From Actinoplanes subtropicus (GTDB lineage Bacteria > Actinomycetota > Actinomycetes > Mycobacteriales > Micromonosporaceae), in the NCBI RefSeq assembly GCF_000721705.1, contig NZ_JOJL01000011.1, positions 248,001-312,000 of the forward strand: DNA of 64,000 bases, written 5' to 3'. Position 1 is the stretch's first letter. Each line of letters starts with the position of its first letter. Positions 25,518 to 34,297 of the stretch are shown one piece after another. The position numbers were made by a program, and so were the translations under genes. A model generated the notes under the pieces. That model ran no database searches. It saw only the letters and a list, made by a program, of their open reading frames with translations, and was not told the DNA's origin.

Positions 25518-25562
25518 TAAGCGATGCTAAACGGGATTGAGAAGTATGCGCTGGCGCTTAAT
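25516..25562. promoter_or_regulatory. Inverted repeat across divergent LysR/dehydratase promoter
   Basis: ATTAAGCG (25516-25523) and CGCTTAAT (25555-25562) are exact reverse complements 31 nt apart. The left arm covers the LysR start codon, so LysR binding here would block its own translation start region as well as the dehydratase promoter. Confidence 0.4.
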
Positions 25563-25587
25563 GCCGCGACTGCCGATCATCGAGGGC

Positions 25588-26484
25588 ATGGAACCGATCG
25601 ACATCGCCGCGGCGGCGGAGAGAATTCGGCCGTACGTTCGGCGCACGCCCCTGCTGGATGCCCGGATCGACGGGCGGCGGGTGCTGCTCAAGCTGGAGCA
25701 TTTGCAGCTGAGCGGCTCGTTCAAACTGCGCGGAGCGGTGAACGCCCTGCTCGCCCGCCCTCGCTCGGAGCACGTGATCACCGCCTCGGGCGGCAACCAC
25801 GGCCTGGGCGTGGCCACGGCGGCGGGCCTGCTCGGCCGCACGGCGACGGTCCTCGTGCCGGTGACCGTGCCGCCCGCGAAGGCCCGGCGAATCGAGGCGG
25901 CCGGCGCCCGCCTGATCCGGCATGGCTCTACGTATGCGGAGGCGGCCGCGGCGGCAATGGTGGCGGCCGAGCGACCGGGGTGCGGATATCTGCACGCCTA
26001 CGACGACCCGGCCGTGATCGCCGGGCAGGGGACGGTCGCCGCCGAGGTACTCGAGGACGCCCCCGAGGTGGACACGATGGCGGTGGCGGTCGGCGGGGGT
26101 GGGCTGGCGGCGGGGACCGCGCTCGCCGCCGGGCGGCGCGTGACGGTCGCGGTCGAGCCGGAGAATTGCCAGTGCTTCGCGAACGCCCTGGCCGCGGGCC
26201 GGCCGGTCGACGGCGAGGTCGACTCGGTCGCGGCATCGGCACTAGGCGCCACCCGCGTCGGGGCGTTGCCGTTCGCGATCCTGCGATCGGCGCCGGTGGA
26301 GTCGGTGCTGGTCAGCGACGAGGAACTGCTGACCGCACGGGATCTGTTGTGGGACCACTTCCGGCTCGCGGTCGAGCCCGCGGCGGCGGTCCCGTTCGCC
26401 GCGTGGCTGGCCGGCCGAGTCCCCGGTGACCTCCCCTGCCTGATCGTGTGCGGCGCCAACACCGACTGGTCACCCGAGGACTGA
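25588..26484 (+). CDS. PLP-dependent threonine/serine dehydratase-like enzyme
   Basis: The 298-residue fold-type II PLP enzyme shows LSGSFKLRGAVNAL with the Schiff-base Lys, SGGNHGLGVA for the cofactor phosphate loop region, and AVGGGGLAAG for the phosphate. It is short, with no ACT regulatory domain, like catabolic threonine/serine dehydratases or serine racemases. Likely reaction: deamination of Ser/Thr to pyruvate or 2-oxobutyrate. ATG 25588 is used because the fold starts soon after it; the in-frame ATG at 25561 would overlap the inverted repeat. Neither start has a clear ribosome site. Confidence 0.85.
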   Translation: MEPIDIAAAAERIRPYVRRTPLLDARIDGRRVLLKLEHLQLSGSFKLRGAVNALLARPRSEHVITASGGNHGLGVATAAGLLGRTATVLVPVTVPPAKARRIEAAGARLIRHGSTYAEAAAAAMVAAERPGCGYLHAYDDPAVIAGQGTVAAEVLEDAPEVDTMAVAVGGGGLAAGTALAAGRRVTVAVEPENCQCFANALAAGRPVDGEVDSVAASALGATRVGALPFAILRSAPVESVLVSDEELLTARDLLWDHFRLAVEPAAAVPFAAWLAGRVPGDLPCLIVCGANTDWSPED

Positions 26485-27058
26485 CGGCCGTGCGCGCTCA
26501 CGGCCGCCGGTGTGCATCCGAGAGGTGCTGCCGGGTGCGCTCACGGCTACGGATGTCGCGTCCCGGTACGGCTGCCCACGGCTCTGGCAGGATTTTCGTA
26601 AGCGGATGGATGTCGCCCTGGAGGGCGCCTGGATGTTCCCGTGTGGTGGGCCTCGCGTCCACATGCTGGCGTTCGCGCGGTCGGGTATCACCATATTTTC
26701 GTCATTCCGGGCGTCGCGGACGCGGATTCGGCGCGAGGGTGAGGCTTTCCTGTTTATGGCGGACGTGTGCGCTTCAAGGTCGGTGGTCCGGCGTCGATCG
26801 TCGAAGGTTGGGGCGCGCTGTCGAGTGGCGTGCGATGGCGGTTACGGCTTGATGCGCGCCCCGGCCGTGGCTTACCCGCGGCGGCCTCCGAGCGGCGGGG
26901 GTGCCCGCACATCGGCAAATCCCGTCTCGGGAAGGCTGCGTGTGGCGGGTCTTGGCACGGCCGACCATGTCGCATCCGGGCGTGGTTGCCGTCGCCGTCG
27001 CCGTCGCTGCCGTGATCGGGATGCGTAACACGGGTGATCGGGGTGCTCGAAGATCGAC
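26485..27058. other. Gene-poor intergenic region
   Basis: About 570 nt without a convincing gene. The longest plus-strand frame (26510-27028) is Arg-rich, lacks a ribosome site and shows no recognisable motif. No repeat, RNA or clear promoter was found except at the right edge, where the sequence becomes AT-richer before the chitosanase. Confidence 0.5.
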
Positions 27059-27086
27059 TTGTCGGGATTGTCGATAATCTTAAATT
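27059..27086 (+). promoter_or_regulatory. Candidate vegetative promoter of the chitosanase gene
   Basis: TTGTCG (27059-27064) and TAAATT (27081-27086) are separated by 16 nt in an AT-rich patch about 80 nt before the chitosanase start. Low GC here contrasts with the surroundings. Confidence 0.35.
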
Positions 27087-27167
27087 TTCTTGAAGATGAT
27101 TTCGTGGCGAGGGGCGCGGTGCTTCGATCTGTTAATAAGTCTAACTAACGATTGGGGGCCCTCACCC

Positions 27168-27968
27168 ATGTCATCCACCCGTACCCGCACGCGCTTAGCT
27201 GTGGCAGGCGCCGCGGCTCTCGCGCTCGCCGCCCCGTTTGCCGTGCGGGACGCCGACGCGGCCACGACGCAGGCCGCGGTCAAGACGGACGCGGCGGCGG
27301 CCGCTCCCGCCGCCGCGTCTTACACGGCCGCCGAGGTGCTGGCCGGCGTCAAGAAGAACATGACGAGCTCGAAGAAGGTCAACTCCAAGCCGCACATCAA
27401 CACCATGACGCGGGCCAAGAACGTGAACGTGTACCAGGTGGCGTCCGGCGTCTATGCCTACACCTCGAGTCTCGCCGTCGACGATGACGGCAGCGACCCG
27501 GATCCCGATCCCGATCACCAGGGCGAGACGACGTTCCAGGACAGCAACGGCAAGCAGCTGGCCGCCCACCACGTGCCGTTCTACGTGCTGGGTGACGACT
27601 GCTGGGATCGCAAGTCGCCCTGCCCGCACTTCTTCTACAAGGAGCACAACATCAAGGGCCGGCAGTTCGCCCTGATGTTCTACAAGAGCAAGTGCATCGG
27701 CGCGATCTTCGGTGACACGCAGACCGGGAACGACCAGACCACCTCGGACAACGACTCCCGCGAGCTGGGCGAGGCTTCGGTGAAGTCGGCCTCGCTGCTC
27801 GGCATCCCCAGCAGCGGCACCACCGGCGGCGTGGACAACGGCGTGACCGTGGTGATCTTCTCCGGCTCGTCCTGGGTCGTGAACGGCAGCAACTCCAAGC
27901 TGAGCGACAACGCCCAGGCCCTGGTCTCCAAGGCGCTGAACAGCCTCGGCTCGAGCATGGGTCTCTAG
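27168..27968 (+). CDS. Secreted GH75-type chitosanase
   Basis: The 266-residue preprotein has a signal peptide (about 1-31, ending DADA/A). Residues ~60-266 match glycoside hydrolase family 75: KNVNVYQVASGVYAYTSSLA, an Asp-rich loop (DDDGSDPDPDPD), AIFGDTQTG with the predicted catalytic Asp, and ELGEASVKSASLLGI with the predicted Glu. The family cleaves chitosan, a fungal wall polymer. ATG 27168 lies after an unusually AT-rich leader. The neighbouring convergent gene is also a secreted carbohydrate-binding protein, which supports a fungal-wall or polymer-degradation role. Confidence 0.8.
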   Translation: MSSTRTRTRLAVAGAAALALAAPFAVRDADAATTQAAVKTDAAAAAPAAASYTAAEVLAGVKKNMTSSKKVNSKPHINTMTRAKNVNVYQVASGVYAYTSSLAVDDDGSDPDPDPDHQGETTFQDSNGKQLAAHHVPFYVLGDDCWDRKSPCPHFFYKEHNIKGRQFALMFYKSKCIGAIFGDTQTGNDQTTSDNDSRELGEASVKSASLLGIPSSGTTGGVDNGVTVVIFSGSSWVVNGSNSKLSDNAQALVSKALNSLGSSMGL

Positions 27969-27990
27969 CAGTCGTCCAAGCTGAAGACGA

Positions 27991-28026
27991 TCGCCACCAT
28001 GCTGCCGGCGGGCGGCATGGTGGCGA
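27991..28026. terminator. 12-bp stem-loop between convergent secreted-protein genes
   Basis: TCGCCACCATGC (27991-28002) and GCATGGTGGCGA (28015-28026) are exact reverse complements around a 12-nt loop. It lies between the stops at 27968 and 28032, so it probably ends transcription from both sides. Confidence 0.65.
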
Positions 28027-28031
28027 CCGTT

Positions 28032-29357
28032 CTACTCGATGGTGATCGTCCTCATCTGTACGCCCCAGTTGTCCGCCTCGGCGCCGGGCAACCACACGTC
28101 CACGATCTGGCCCTGGATCCAGGTGCCGATGTCGGCCGCGTAGCAGTACCCGTACCCGTCCACCTTCAGGCGCGTTCCCCACGGGATGTAGCGGGTGTCG
28201 ACGGCGCAGATGCCCAGCGCCGCGTGGTAGCCACTCGCCGTCTGGCCGAGATCGTTGTACGAGGTGATCTCGTACTGGAACTTGGTTCCGGCCGGAATCG
28301 CGTACGGCTGGACCACTCCGCTGTCGGCGAGGATATACGGCTGCGACAGCGCGCCGGTGGAGGCATCGCTCCCATCCGAGCGCAGTGCCACCACCGTGTA
28401 ATGCGCGTTACGGCATGGCGCGGTGTCAGTCACGGAGAGGCTGGCCTGCCCCCAGTCGTCGATCCAGCCGACTGACTGGCTGTTGCGCCACACCCGGTAC
28501 GCCGCGGCGCCGGTCACCCGGCTGAACGCGATCGTCACGCTGGAACCGGTCAGCGAGCCGGTCACCGTGGCAGGGGCGGGGAGCCGGCCGCTCAGACTGA
28601 TCCGCGGCCCCTGGCTGACCGAGTCGTGGCTGGGCCCGACGACCCGGGCCGGCGGCGTGACGGTCGACCAGAACGGGCAGGCCGGGAGGCTCGCACCGGG
28701 CCCGGTCCCGGTGGTCGGCGGCGTGGTCGGAGCGGTGGTCGGCGGCGCGGTCGTGGGCGGCGTCGTCGGAACGGTGGTTGGCGGGGCGGTGGTCGGCGGT
28801 GTGGTCGGCGCGGTCGTGTGCGGCGTGGTCGGGGCCGTCGTCGGAACGGTGGTGGGCGTTGTCGTGGTGCCGCTGCCCGAGCCGGCCGTCAGGGCGAAGT
28901 CGTCCGCGTAATACGTCGGCTGCCCGTACCAGCCGTGCACGAACACGGTGACGCTGGTGGTCGAGGACGACGTCGTGAAGGACGTGCTGAGCTGCTGGAA
29001 CGCCCCGCCCGTGGACGGCGTCCAGATGCTCGCGCCGGAAGCACCCACGTACACGTAACTGCCGTTGACCCACGCCGTCAGCGTGTACGCCGTATTCGGC
29101 GTCACCGCCACGGACTGGCTGCACTGCGCCGTGTCGCCGCTGCTGGGCGTCGCTTTCAGCGCGTACGTGCCGGAATGCACCGTGCCCGTCGCGGCGCTCG
29201 CCGCACCGCCGCACGACCACCCCGCCAGGCCGGACTCGAAGCCCGGATCGCCGACCGGATTCGCGCCGGCGCTGGCCGGCAGGACCACCGCGAACACCGC
29301 CACCACGGCGGCCGTCACGCACCCGGCGCCGACCGCCAGGCCTCTCCGTCTACGCAT
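28032..29357 (-). CDS. Secreted carbohydrate-binding / 3D-domain protein
   Basis: The 441-residue preprotein has a signal peptide (about 1-30), a beta-rich carbohydrate-binding-like module (about 33-155: DPGFESGLAGWSCGG, ending YYADDFAL), a Thr/Pro linker built of TTPPTTAPP repeats (about 160-215), an Fn3-like stretch (IAFSRVTGAAAYRVWRNSQS) and a C-terminal 3D domain (about 385-441) with the three Asp in CAVDTRYIPWGTRL, YCYAADIGTW and IVDVWLP. 3D domains belong to the double-psi barrel fold of lytic transglycosylases and endolysins, so a role in cell-wall or glycan cleavage is plausible. ATG 29357 lacks a good ribosome site. It shares a terminator with the chitosanase. Confidence 0.78.
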   Translation of the reverse strand: MRRRRGLAVGAGCVTAAVVAVFAVVLPASAGANPVGDPGFESGLAGWSCGGAASAATGTVHSGTYALKATPSSGDTAQCSQSVAVTPNTAYTLTAWVNGSYVYVGASGASIWTPSTGGAFQQLSTSFTTSSSTTSVTVFVHGWYGQPTYYADDFALTAGSGSGTTTTPTTVPTTAPTTPHTTAPTTPPTTAPPTTVPTTPPTTAPPTTAPTTPPTTGTGPGASLPACPFWSTVTPPARVVGPSHDSVSQGPRISLSGRLPAPATVTGSLTGSSVTIAFSRVTGAAAYRVWRNSQSVGWIDDWGQASLSVTDTAPCRNAHYTVVALRSDGSDASTGALSQPYILADSGVVQPYAIPAGTKFQYEITSYNDLGQTASGYHAALGICAVDTRYIPWGTRLKVDGYGYCYAADIGTWIQGQIVDVWLPGAEADNWGVQMRTITIE

Positions 29358-29679
29358 GCATCGATGAGAGTCGACGACCGGCCGAATGTCAAGGTTTGTT
29401 AACTGTTCCCGGAGGGGTCGCCGGCGTCCGGTCCCGCCCGCGTCGCATTCGGCGAGCGAGATAGGCAGTTGGTGGTGCTCCGTGGAATGGGTCGATCTGA
29501 TCCAGCCGAAAGAAGTTGTGGCAAAGAGCGGATCGGGTGATGTCGCGCGCTGGCAACAATGTGAAGCTGGCTCCCGCCGGGCGTCCGACTCGGTGGCGGT
29601 TTTGAGGGGATTTGCAGCGTGGAGAACGGTTCGGTCGACCATTTTCCATTCCATGCGGTTGCGCCTTCAGGAGGAGAAC
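29358..29679. other. Divergent intergenic region
   Basis: About 320 nt between the 3D-domain protein and the membrane-protein gene. Both promoters must be here, but no convincing -35/-10 pair or dyad was seen. Confidence 0.4.
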
Positions 29680-30402
29680 GTGGACGTGCCGGATACGACG
29701 GGGTCGACGTTCACCGGCGCCACGGTGGTGGTCGCCATGACGTTTTTCGCGCTTTTGCTCTGCCTGCCGCTGATCGGGTATGTGGTCTGGATCTGGCGGC
29801 CTCTGCGGGTCAACAGCACCGCCACCGGGCTGCGCCGGGGGTGGCGCCTCGGCCACGTCACCGGCGAGGTGCTGGCGTCGCGGCGAGACACGGACACCAC
29901 TGTCATCACCGAGTACGGCTACTTCCCGGGCAGCTCCTACCCGTCGTCCCGGACCCAGGTCAAGATCGACGTGTACGACACCCTGAACCTGAGGCTGGCC
30001 GACGGGCGGAGCCACACCGTTCAGGTCCTCAACTTCAACGTCACTGCCTTTCGCGGCCAGATCGCGAGCTTCTGGACCGCGTACAAGGGACAGAGCGCTT
30101 TCACCTTCGCGGTCCTCAACCACACCACCCGGCAGCAGAATGTGAACGATCGGCAGGTCTTCAAAATTATGCTGTCGCCGGTCCTCCAGATCGTCTTCGT
30201 GATCTACCTGATCGGGCTCGTTCTGCCCATCTCGTTCCTATCCGTCTTCGGTGGCAAGGGCATTCCGCTTCTTATGTGGTTCGTCCTGTTGATCCTGTTC
30301 GTCATCGGGCAGCGCCGGGTACGGCGCAAATTCGGCGCTAAAGGCATGGCCACGATCTGGCGGGTGAGTCAGGCCGAGGCTCAGCAAATGTTTCACGCGT
30401 AG
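29680..30402 (+). CDS. Membrane protein of unknown function
   Basis: The 240-residue protein has one N-terminal transmembrane helix (about 15-42), a ~110-residue soluble part with beta character (ITEYGYFPGSSYPSSRTQVK, TLNLRLADGRSHTVQVLNFN) and two C-terminal helices (about 160-208) followed by a basic tail. The soluble part resembles DUF3592-like membrane proteins in layout. GTG 29680 has AGGAGGAG directly upstream. Its last 10 nt overlap the end of the convergent aldo/keto reductase gene. Confidence 0.6.
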   Translation: MDVPDTTGSTFTGATVVVAMTFFALLLCLPLIGYVVWIWRPLRVNSTATGLRRGWRLGHVTGEVLASRRDTDTTVITEYGYFPGSSYPSSRTQVKIDVYDTLNLRLADGRSHTVQVLNFNVTAFRGQIASFWTAYKGQSAFTFAVLNHTTRQQNVNDRQVFKIMLSPVLQIVFVIYLIGLVLPISFLSVFGGKGIPLLMWFVLLILFVIGQRRVRRKFGAKGMATIWRVSQAEAQQMFHA

Positions 30403-31415
30403 CGGCGGTCACGCTGGGCGATGCCCTGCGGGCCGTACGGGTACTCGCCCACCGCCGGCGTGCTGGCCTCGGTGAGCAGCTCCGTCTGCTTCTCCGACAG
30501 CTGCAGGTCGGCGACGCCCAGATTGTCGTCGAGCTGTTCGAGCGTACGGGCGCCCAGGATCACCGAGGTGACCGCCGGACGGTCCGCCAGCCAGGCCAGC
30601 GACACCTGCGACATCGACACGCCGCTCTCGTCCGCGACGCGGCGGACGGCGTCGAGGACGCGCCACGTGCGACTGTCGGAGTTGCGCGGGCCGTACGCCT
30701 CCATGCCGCGTGCCGGATCCTCGCCGAGGCGGGTGGCGCCGGTGGGTTCGTGGTCGCGGGTGTACTTGCCGGTCAGCCAGCCACCGCCCAGCGGGGACCA
30801 GGGCAGGATGCCGATGTTCTCGTTGCGGCACACGTCGACGAGCTCGAACTCGATCTCGCGGACCAGCAGGTTGTACTGCGGCTGCAGGGTGACGATCGGG
30901 GCGAGGCCGCGGAACTGGGTGATCAGCGCCGCCTTCTGCAGCTGCCAGCCGAGGAAGTTGCTGACCCCGGCGTACCGGATCTTGCCGGCGTGGACCGCGT
31001 CGTCGAAGAACGCGAGCGTCTCCTCGATCGGGGTCAGCGGGTCCCAGGCGTGCGCCTGGTAGAGGTCGATCGTCTCGACGCCGAGGCGGCGCAGGCTGGC
31101 GTCGAGCGCGCGGGTCAGGTTCACCCGGCTCAGCCCGGCCGAGTTCGGGTCGTCGGCCATCGGGAAGCGGCCCTTGGTGGCGATGACGAGCCGGTCCCGT
31201 ACGCCGGACCGGGCCGCCAGCCAGCGGCCGATGGCCTCCTCGGAGACGCCGCGGGAGTAGACGTTCGCGGTGTCGACGAAGTTGCCGCCGGCCTCGACGA
31301 AGCGGTCGAGCTGGGCGTGCGACACCTCCTCGCTGCTCTCCTTGCCGAAGGTCATGGTGCCCAGGCACAGGGTCGACACGACGGTGCCGGTGCCGCCCAG
31401 GGTTCGATATCTCAT
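30393..31415 (-). CDS. Aldo/keto reductase
   Basis: The 340-residue NADPH-dependent oxidoreductase shows the catalytic tetrad in place: NFVDTANVYSRG (Asp, Tyr), VIATKG (Lys) and LYQAHAWD (His). The cofactor region is VILGARTLEQLDDNLG near the C-terminus. It should reduce aldehydes or ketones, or interconvert sugars. Its ATG overlaps the stop of the upstream FAD monooxygenase (ATGA), so the two enzymes are made together and may act in sequence. Confidence 0.92.
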   Translation of the reverse strand: MRYRTLGGTGTVVSTLCLGTMTFGKESSEEVSHAQLDRFVEAGGNFVDTANVYSRGVSEEAIGRWLAARSGVRDRLVIATKGRFPMADDPNSAGLSRVNLTRALDASLRRLGVETIDLYQAHAWDPLTPIEETLAFFDDAVHAGKIRYAGVSNFLGWQLQKAALITQFRGLAPIVTLQPQYNLLVREIEFELVDVCRNENIGILPWSPLGGGWLTGKYTRDHEPTGATRLGEDPARGMEAYGPRNSDSRTWRVLDAVRRVADESGVSMSQVSLAWLADRPAVTSVILGARTLEQLDDNLGVADLQLSEKQTELLTEASTPAVGEYPYGPQGIAQRDRRYA

Positions 31416-32755
31416 CCACCTAGGATCGCCTGGATCGGGGAGAACCGCTCGACGCGTGCGACGATCTCCGGCCGCAGCAGCGTCGGCGGCGGCTCGACGA
31501 GGCTGGTCACCCGCACCAGGGCCGCGGCGACCTCGGCGTCCTCGGTGGCCGCCAGCTGCAGCCGGCGCAGGTAGTCGGGGGTGAGCGGCGAGTCGGGCAG
31601 GGCCGGGCCGGTCACCCCGGGCAGGGCCAGGTCGGCGCCGACGGCCATCCGCCAGGGCGCCTCCAGGGCGCGGGCGACGGCCTGGAAGTAGCGGTACGGG
31701 TCGGGTTCGGCGCCGTGGCTCAGCTCCTCGGCCAGGGCGGCGGCGTTCATCGCGGCGACGGACATGCCCTGGCCGTACACCGGGTTGAAGCCGCAGGTCG
31801 CGTCGCCGGTGACGAGCAGGCCGGCGGGCAGCCGGCGCAGCTGGTCGTAGCGGTATCGCACGTACGCCGGGAAGCGGAACGCCACCGGTGCGCCGAGCGG
31901 TTTCGCGGCGCGGAGGAGGTCGTAGGTGTCGGCCGTGGCGAGGGTCCGCGCGTACGCCGGGAGTTCGTCGTAGGCGAGCGGCGGCCGTTCGCCGCGCACC
32001 CCGGCGAGCGTGAGGAGGATCCGGCCGCCCTCCAGCCGCTGCATCACCGAGCTGCGCAGCTGGCCGGGGTAGCGGGCGGTGACCACCACCAGGTCGTCGC
32101 CCATCAGCTCGCCGGGGGCCGTGACCAGGCACGAGCTGTACGCCAGGTCGATGCCGACCCGGTCGGCCGACGGCGACTCGTAGCCCAGCTCGGCCAGCCA
32201 CCGCGGTGTCCGGGAACCGCGGCCGGTGGCGTCGACGACCAGATCGGCCGCCAGCACGGACGCGCCCGAGCCGTCCCGGCGGGCCACGGCCGCGCCGGTG
32301 ATCCGGTCCCGGCCCTCCGACGTGCGGAGCCCGGTCACGTCGTACGCCTCAAGGATTTTGACGTTCGGCAGTGCCCGCACCTGTTCGCGGACCGTGCCCT
32401 CCAGCAGCGGCCGGCTCGCCGACAGGGCGGTCAGGCCGGCCACCTTCCGGCGCAGCGCCAGCCCGTTGAGGTTCCAGCGGACGTTGGCCAGGATGTCGCC
32501 GGTCAGCCCGCCGGCGGCGGTCACCCGCGCGGTGAAGCCCGGCAGCAGGTCCTCGATGACCTGCAGACCGCGGGGCAGCATGGCGTGCACGTGGTGCCCG
32601 TGCGGTACGCCCCGGCGCGGCACCCCCGTGCCGGGTAAATGGTCTTTTTCGATGATGGTGACGGTGGTGTAGCGGTCGGCCAGCACCCGCGCGGCCAGCA
32701 GGCCGCCGATGCTCCCGCCCAGCACCAGCGCGTGTTCGCCGGTGGTTGCGACCAT
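31412..32755 (-). CDS. FAD-dependent monooxygenase/oxidoreductase
   Basis: The 447-residue flavoprotein has VLGGSIGGLLAARVLADRY (dinucleotide fold), an Asp-Ala-Thr-Gly segment DATGRGSRTP, and the FAD-ribityl motif LVTGDATCGFNPVYGQGMS. It looks like a para-hydroxybenzoate hydroxylase-type enzyme or an FAD-binding epoxidase such as those acting on polyketides and terpenes. ATG 32755 has GAGGGGAG 8-9 nt upstream. It forms a two-gene operon with the aldo/keto reductase and is divergent from the hemerythrin gene. Confidence 0.87.
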   Translation of the reverse strand: MVATTGEHALVLGGSIGGLLAARVLADRYTTVTIIEKDHLPGTGVPRRGVPHGHHVHAMLPRGLQVIEDLLPGFTARVTAAGGLTGDILANVRWNLNGLALRRKVAGLTALSASRPLLEGTVREQVRALPNVKILEAYDVTGLRTSEGRDRITGAAVARRDGSGASVLAADLVVDATGRGSRTPRWLAELGYESPSADRVGIDLAYSSCLVTAPGELMGDDLVVVTARYPGQLRSSVMQRLEGGRILLTLAGVRGERPPLAYDELPAYARTLATADTYDLLRAAKPLGAPVAFRFPAYVRYRYDQLRRLPAGLLVTGDATCGFNPVYGQGMSVAAMNAAALAEELSHGAEPDPYRYFQAVARALEAPWRMAVGADLALPGVTGPALPDSPLTPDYLRRLQLAATEDAEVAAALVRVTSLVEPPPTLLRPEIVARVERFSPIQAILGG

Positions 32756-32833
32756 GACGTTTGCTCCCCTCGTGCCCGATCGGGACAGCCGAGGCTGACA
32801 CCGTTCGAGGCGTTCCGGCATCGGTGTTGCCGT

Positions 32834-32858
32834 GCATACGACATGTCAGAAGGGGTAC
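32834..32858 (+). promoter_or_regulatory. Possible SigB-type promoter of the hemerythrin gene
   Basis: GCAT, 15 nt, then GGGTAC fits the Streptomyces SigB consensus GNNT-N14-16-GGGTA(C/T). It ends only 10 nt before ATG 32869, so the transcript would be almost leaderless, which lowers confidence. Confidence 0.25.
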
Positions 32859-32868
32859 GCCAGGAGCC

Positions 32869-33432
32869 ATGACTGACACCGCAACCCCCGACGTGGTCGA
32901 CGTCCTCACCGCCGACCACCGTGACGTCACCGCGCTGATCGGTGAGATCTGGACGATCCGTGACCCGATGATGCGCCGTGACCTGACCGACACCGCGATC
33001 AGCGAGCTGGTCCGGCACGCCGTGGCCGAGGAGATGTACGTCTACCCGGCCATGCGCAAGCACCTGCCCGACGGCGAGAAGGCCGTCGCCCACGACACCG
33101 AGGAGCACCAGGAGCTCGAGGAGGCCATGAAGGACCTCGAAGGGCTCGAGGTGAACGACCCGAAGTTCGACGGGACGCTGCGCCGGCTGGAGACGATGCT
33201 CGCCGACCACATCCAGGACGAGGAGTCCGAGCAGTTCCCCGAGCTGCGCCAGCGCATCCCGCACGACGAGCTGGTGGCGATGGCCGCGAAGGTCGAGCGG
33301 GCCAAGAAGCTGGCACCGACCCGGCCGCACCCGAGCGCGCCGCACAGCGAGCTGTTCCACAAGATCGCCGGCCCTGGTGTCGGCCTGGTGGACCGGGTCA
33401 AGGACCTGATCACGCAACGCGCCACCAGGTAA
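32869..33432 (+). CDS. Hemerythrin HHE-domain protein
   Basis: In this 187-residue protein the di-iron ligands are recognisable: DH17RDV, RHAVAEEMYVYPA, HDTEEHQELEE and DHIQDEESEQFPEL. Residues 10-135 form the four-helix HHE bundle; the basic tail is variable. Such proteins bind oxygen or nitric oxide or sense redox state. ATG 32869 follows CAGGAG closely. Nearby flavohemoglobin supports a role in nitrosative or oxidative stress. Confidence 0.88.
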   Translation: MTDTATPDVVDVLTADHRDVTALIGEIWTIRDPMMRRDLTDTAISELVRHAVAEEMYVYPAMRKHLPDGEKAVAHDTEEHQELEEAMKDLEGLEVNDPKFDGTLRRLETMLADHIQDEESEQFPELRQRIPHDELVAMAAKVERAKKLAPTRPHPSAPHSELFHKIAGPGVGLVDRVKDLITQRATR

Positions 33433-33433
33433 C

Positions 33434-34252
33434 TCAGTTGCCGAGCAGGCGCAGCGCGGTCTCCACCTCGTACGGCAGGGAGCGGCGGCGGCGCAGCGCC
33501 CACGGGAGATCGCCGAGCAGGCCGGCGACCGCGACCGGGTCGCTGCGCAGCGCGGCCGCGAACGCGCCGGCCACCTGCTGCGGTGGCCGGCGCAGCAGCG
33601 CGGTCAGCACCCGGTTGCGGGTCTCCCGGCGGCGCCGCGCCCGCGGGTCCCGGCCGGCCTGTTCCGGGAAGTGCCGGACCACCAGGTCGGGGGCGTAGCT
33701 GAGGCGCCAGCCGGCCGCGGCCAGGTCCATCGCCAGCAGGGCTTCCTCGCCGTACAGGAAGAGCCTTGGCTGGAAACCGCCGACCGCGAGGAACGCTTCC
33801 CGCCGCACCACGACGGCACAGGAGAGGAAGCCCAGCACGGACGGGCCGGGGCTGCCCGGGGGATTGCCGAGCGGCGCGGTGGCCATTCCGGCCGAGACCG
33901 GGTCGAGGCGACCGGCCGCGCCGACCCGCACCTGGGCGGTGAGCACGGCGGTCCGGGAGTGCGCGTGCAGCAGTTCGGCGGCGCGGGCCAGCGAGCCGGG
34001 CGCCCAGTACGAGTCGTCGTCGGCGAACGCCACGAACGGGGTGTCCGCCCGCTCGACGCCGATGTTGCGGGCGGCCGCGCCCAGGTTGTCGTCGAGCCGG
34101 ATCAGGCGCGCCCCGTCGGCGCCGAGCGGCTGGTCGGAACCGTTGTCCACCACGATGACGGGAGCGCGGTGCCGGGGGAGGGTCTCCCGCAGCCGGTCGG
34201 GCCGGTTGTGGGACACCACGACTACGGTGACGTCGCCAGTCTCAGGGGTCAT
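33434..34252 (-). CDS. Family 2 glycosyltransferase
   Basis: The 272-residue GT-A enzyme opens with VTVVVVSHNRPDRLRETL, has the metal-binding AFADDDSYW motif, and an ED-like acceptor region LFLYGEEALLAMDLAAAGW. No transmembrane segment is seen, so it is cytosolic or peripheral. Its sugar and acceptor are unknown. It converges with the hemerythrin gene and follows the flavohemoglobin gene by 45 nt in transcription order. Confidence 0.87.
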   Translation of the reverse strand: MTPETGDVTVVVVSHNRPDRLRETLPRHRAPVIVVDNGSDQPLGADGARLIRLDDNLGAAARNIGVERADTPFVAFADDDSYWAPGSLARAAELLHAHSRTAVLTAQVRVGAAGRLDPVSAGMATAPLGNPPGSPGPSVLGFLSCAVVVRREAFLAVGGFQPRLFLYGEEALLAMDLAAAGWRLSYAPDLVVRHFPEQAGRDPRARRRRETRNRVLTALLRRPPQQVAGAFAAALRSDPVAVAGLLGDLPWALRRRRSLPYEVETALRLLGN

Positions 34253-34297
34253 GCCGGGGCGGCGTACCCCATCGGGCGTGGATCTAACGTCGCCGGG

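Noticed and set aside
26510..27028. 172-codon plus-strand ORF before the chitosanase
   Set aside because: Arg/Ser-rich with no ribosome site, motif or coherent hydrophobic pattern.
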